Shown here one piece after another: positions 5,339 to 5,659 of a DNA stretch of 5,659 bases. The DNA comes from Candidatus Faecivivens stercoripullorum (GTDB lineage: Bacteria; Bacillota; Clostridia; Oscillospirales; Ruminococcaceae). The position numbers were made by a program, and so were the translations under genes. Numbering within the stretch: position 1 is the first letter of the stretch; each line of letters starts with the position of its first letter. The stretch is taken from the NCBI GenBank assembly GCA_018715285.1, contig DVLW01000086.1:1-5659 (forward strand). Reading direction: 5' to 3'. The notes beneath the pieces were generated by a model. That model was not told the DNA's origin and searched no databases. It worked only from the letters and a program-made list of their open reading frames with translations.

Positions 5339-5614
5339 TTATTGCATATTGGCAAAGCGTTCTACCGCTTTGGTAAAGTTTTCGATTGTTTTATCGGCAT
5401 CTCCATGTTCAATGCCGTCTTTTACGCAGTGCTTGATATGTCCTTCCAGGACGATCTGTCCGACTTTGTGCAGAGCGGATTTGGCAGCATTGATCTGAGA
5501 GAGGATATCTTCGCAGGGTATATCTTCGTCCACCATCCGGTCGATAGCCTGTACCTGTCCAATGATCTTTTTTAATCTGCGGTGCAGATTTTCAGCGTCC
5601 ATACATTGTTTCAT
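5339..5614 (-). CDS. csoR: CsoR/RcnR-family metal-sensing transcriptional repressor
   Basis: A 91-residue all-alpha DNA-binding repressor of the DUF156 family, cytoplasmic and probably tetrameric, that leaves DNA on binding metal. Start ATG 5614-5612 has a GGAGG ribosome binding site (5621-5625) 6 nt upstream. Family marks are the N-terminal RRLKKIIGQV helix (12-21), PCEDILSQI (33-41), and EGHIKHCV (57-64). The copper ligands of CsoR are reproduced as Cys34, His59 and Cys63; the 25- and 4-residue spacings equal those of the Mycobacterium tuberculosis Cys36-His61-Cys65 triad. This separates it from the persulfide sensor CstR (no His) and from nickel/cobalt RcnR (His in place of the last Cys). 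An extra Cys4 and a His11 lie in the N-terminal tail, where some relatives place a fourth ligand, so another metal is not excluded. It precedes the metal ATPase on the same strand and probably represses it through the site at 5232-5249. Confidence 0.95.
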   Translation of the reverse strand: MKQCMDAENLHRRLKKIIGQVQAIDRMVDEDIPCEDILSQINAAKSALHKVGQIVLEGHIKHCVKDGIEHGDADKTIENFTKAVERFANMQ

Positions 5615-5631
5615 AGATTACCTCCATATCT

Positions 5632-5651
5632 TATCAGGCACATACCTGATA
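5632..5651. repeat. Perfect inverted repeat upstream of csoR
   Basis: TATCAGG (5632-5638) and CCTGATA (5645-5651) are perfect 7-bp inverted arms with a 6-bp spacer CACATA, lying just upstream of the csoR ribosome binding site. No T-run follows on either strand, so it is not a terminator. It could be an operator for autoregulation or another regulator, or a hairpin in the 5' leader. Its arms differ from those of the ATPase operator. Confidence 0.5.
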
Positions 5652-5659
5652 TAGCCATC

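Overview
The window looks like chromosomal DNA from an anaerobic, mid-GC member of the Bacillota (Clostridia-like). The evidence is near-consensus sigma-A promoters with 17-bp spacers, strong AGGAG-type ribosome binding sites, intrinsic terminators after most genes, AT-rich intergenic DNA, and a small protein resembling the C-terminal glycyl-radical domain of the anaerobic ribonucleotide reductase NrdD. The species cannot be named from the sequence. I see no mobile elements, CRISPR arrays, tRNAs or rRNAs.

Layout, left to right. (1) 1-614, minus strand: the N-terminal part of an ABC exporter (type-1 membrane domain) that runs off the left edge. (2) 615-1017: an intergenic stretch holding that gene's probable extended -10 promoter, a leader with two mutually exclusive hairpins, and, at 968-1009, the terminator of the next gene. 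(3) 1018-1308, minus: a 96-residue, cysteine-free protein that aligns by eye with the last ~35 residues of NrdD, including the radical-bearing glycine context. (4) 1309-1546: a compact divergent control region with two perfect-consensus -35 boxes lying inside an 11-bp perfect inverted repeat. (5) 1547-3220, plus: ilvD, dihydroxy-acid dehydratase of branched-chain amino acid synthesis, apparently monocistronic and closed by its own terminator. (6) 3347-5215, minus: a P1B-type heavy-metal ATPase without an N-terminal metal-binding domain, convergent with ilvD. (7) 5339-5614, minus: a CsoR-family metal-sensing repressor followed by its own terminator.

Items 6 and 7 form a metal-homeostasis pair: the repressor carries the Cys-His-Cys copper-sensor triad, and a TATACC/GGTATA inverted repeat lies just downstream of the ATPase promoter's -10, where a repressor would block initiation. 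The ATPase membrane signature (CPC in TM6, a His-Asn-x-Gly-Ser motif in TM8, Asn in TM7) is not the classical copper signature, so the transported ion is uncertain. Items 3 and 5 share a divergent promoter region with symmetric repeats, suggesting coordinated control of a nucleotide-reduction-related protein and a branched-chain amino acid enzyme. The most unusual item is the stand-alone NrdD-tail protein.
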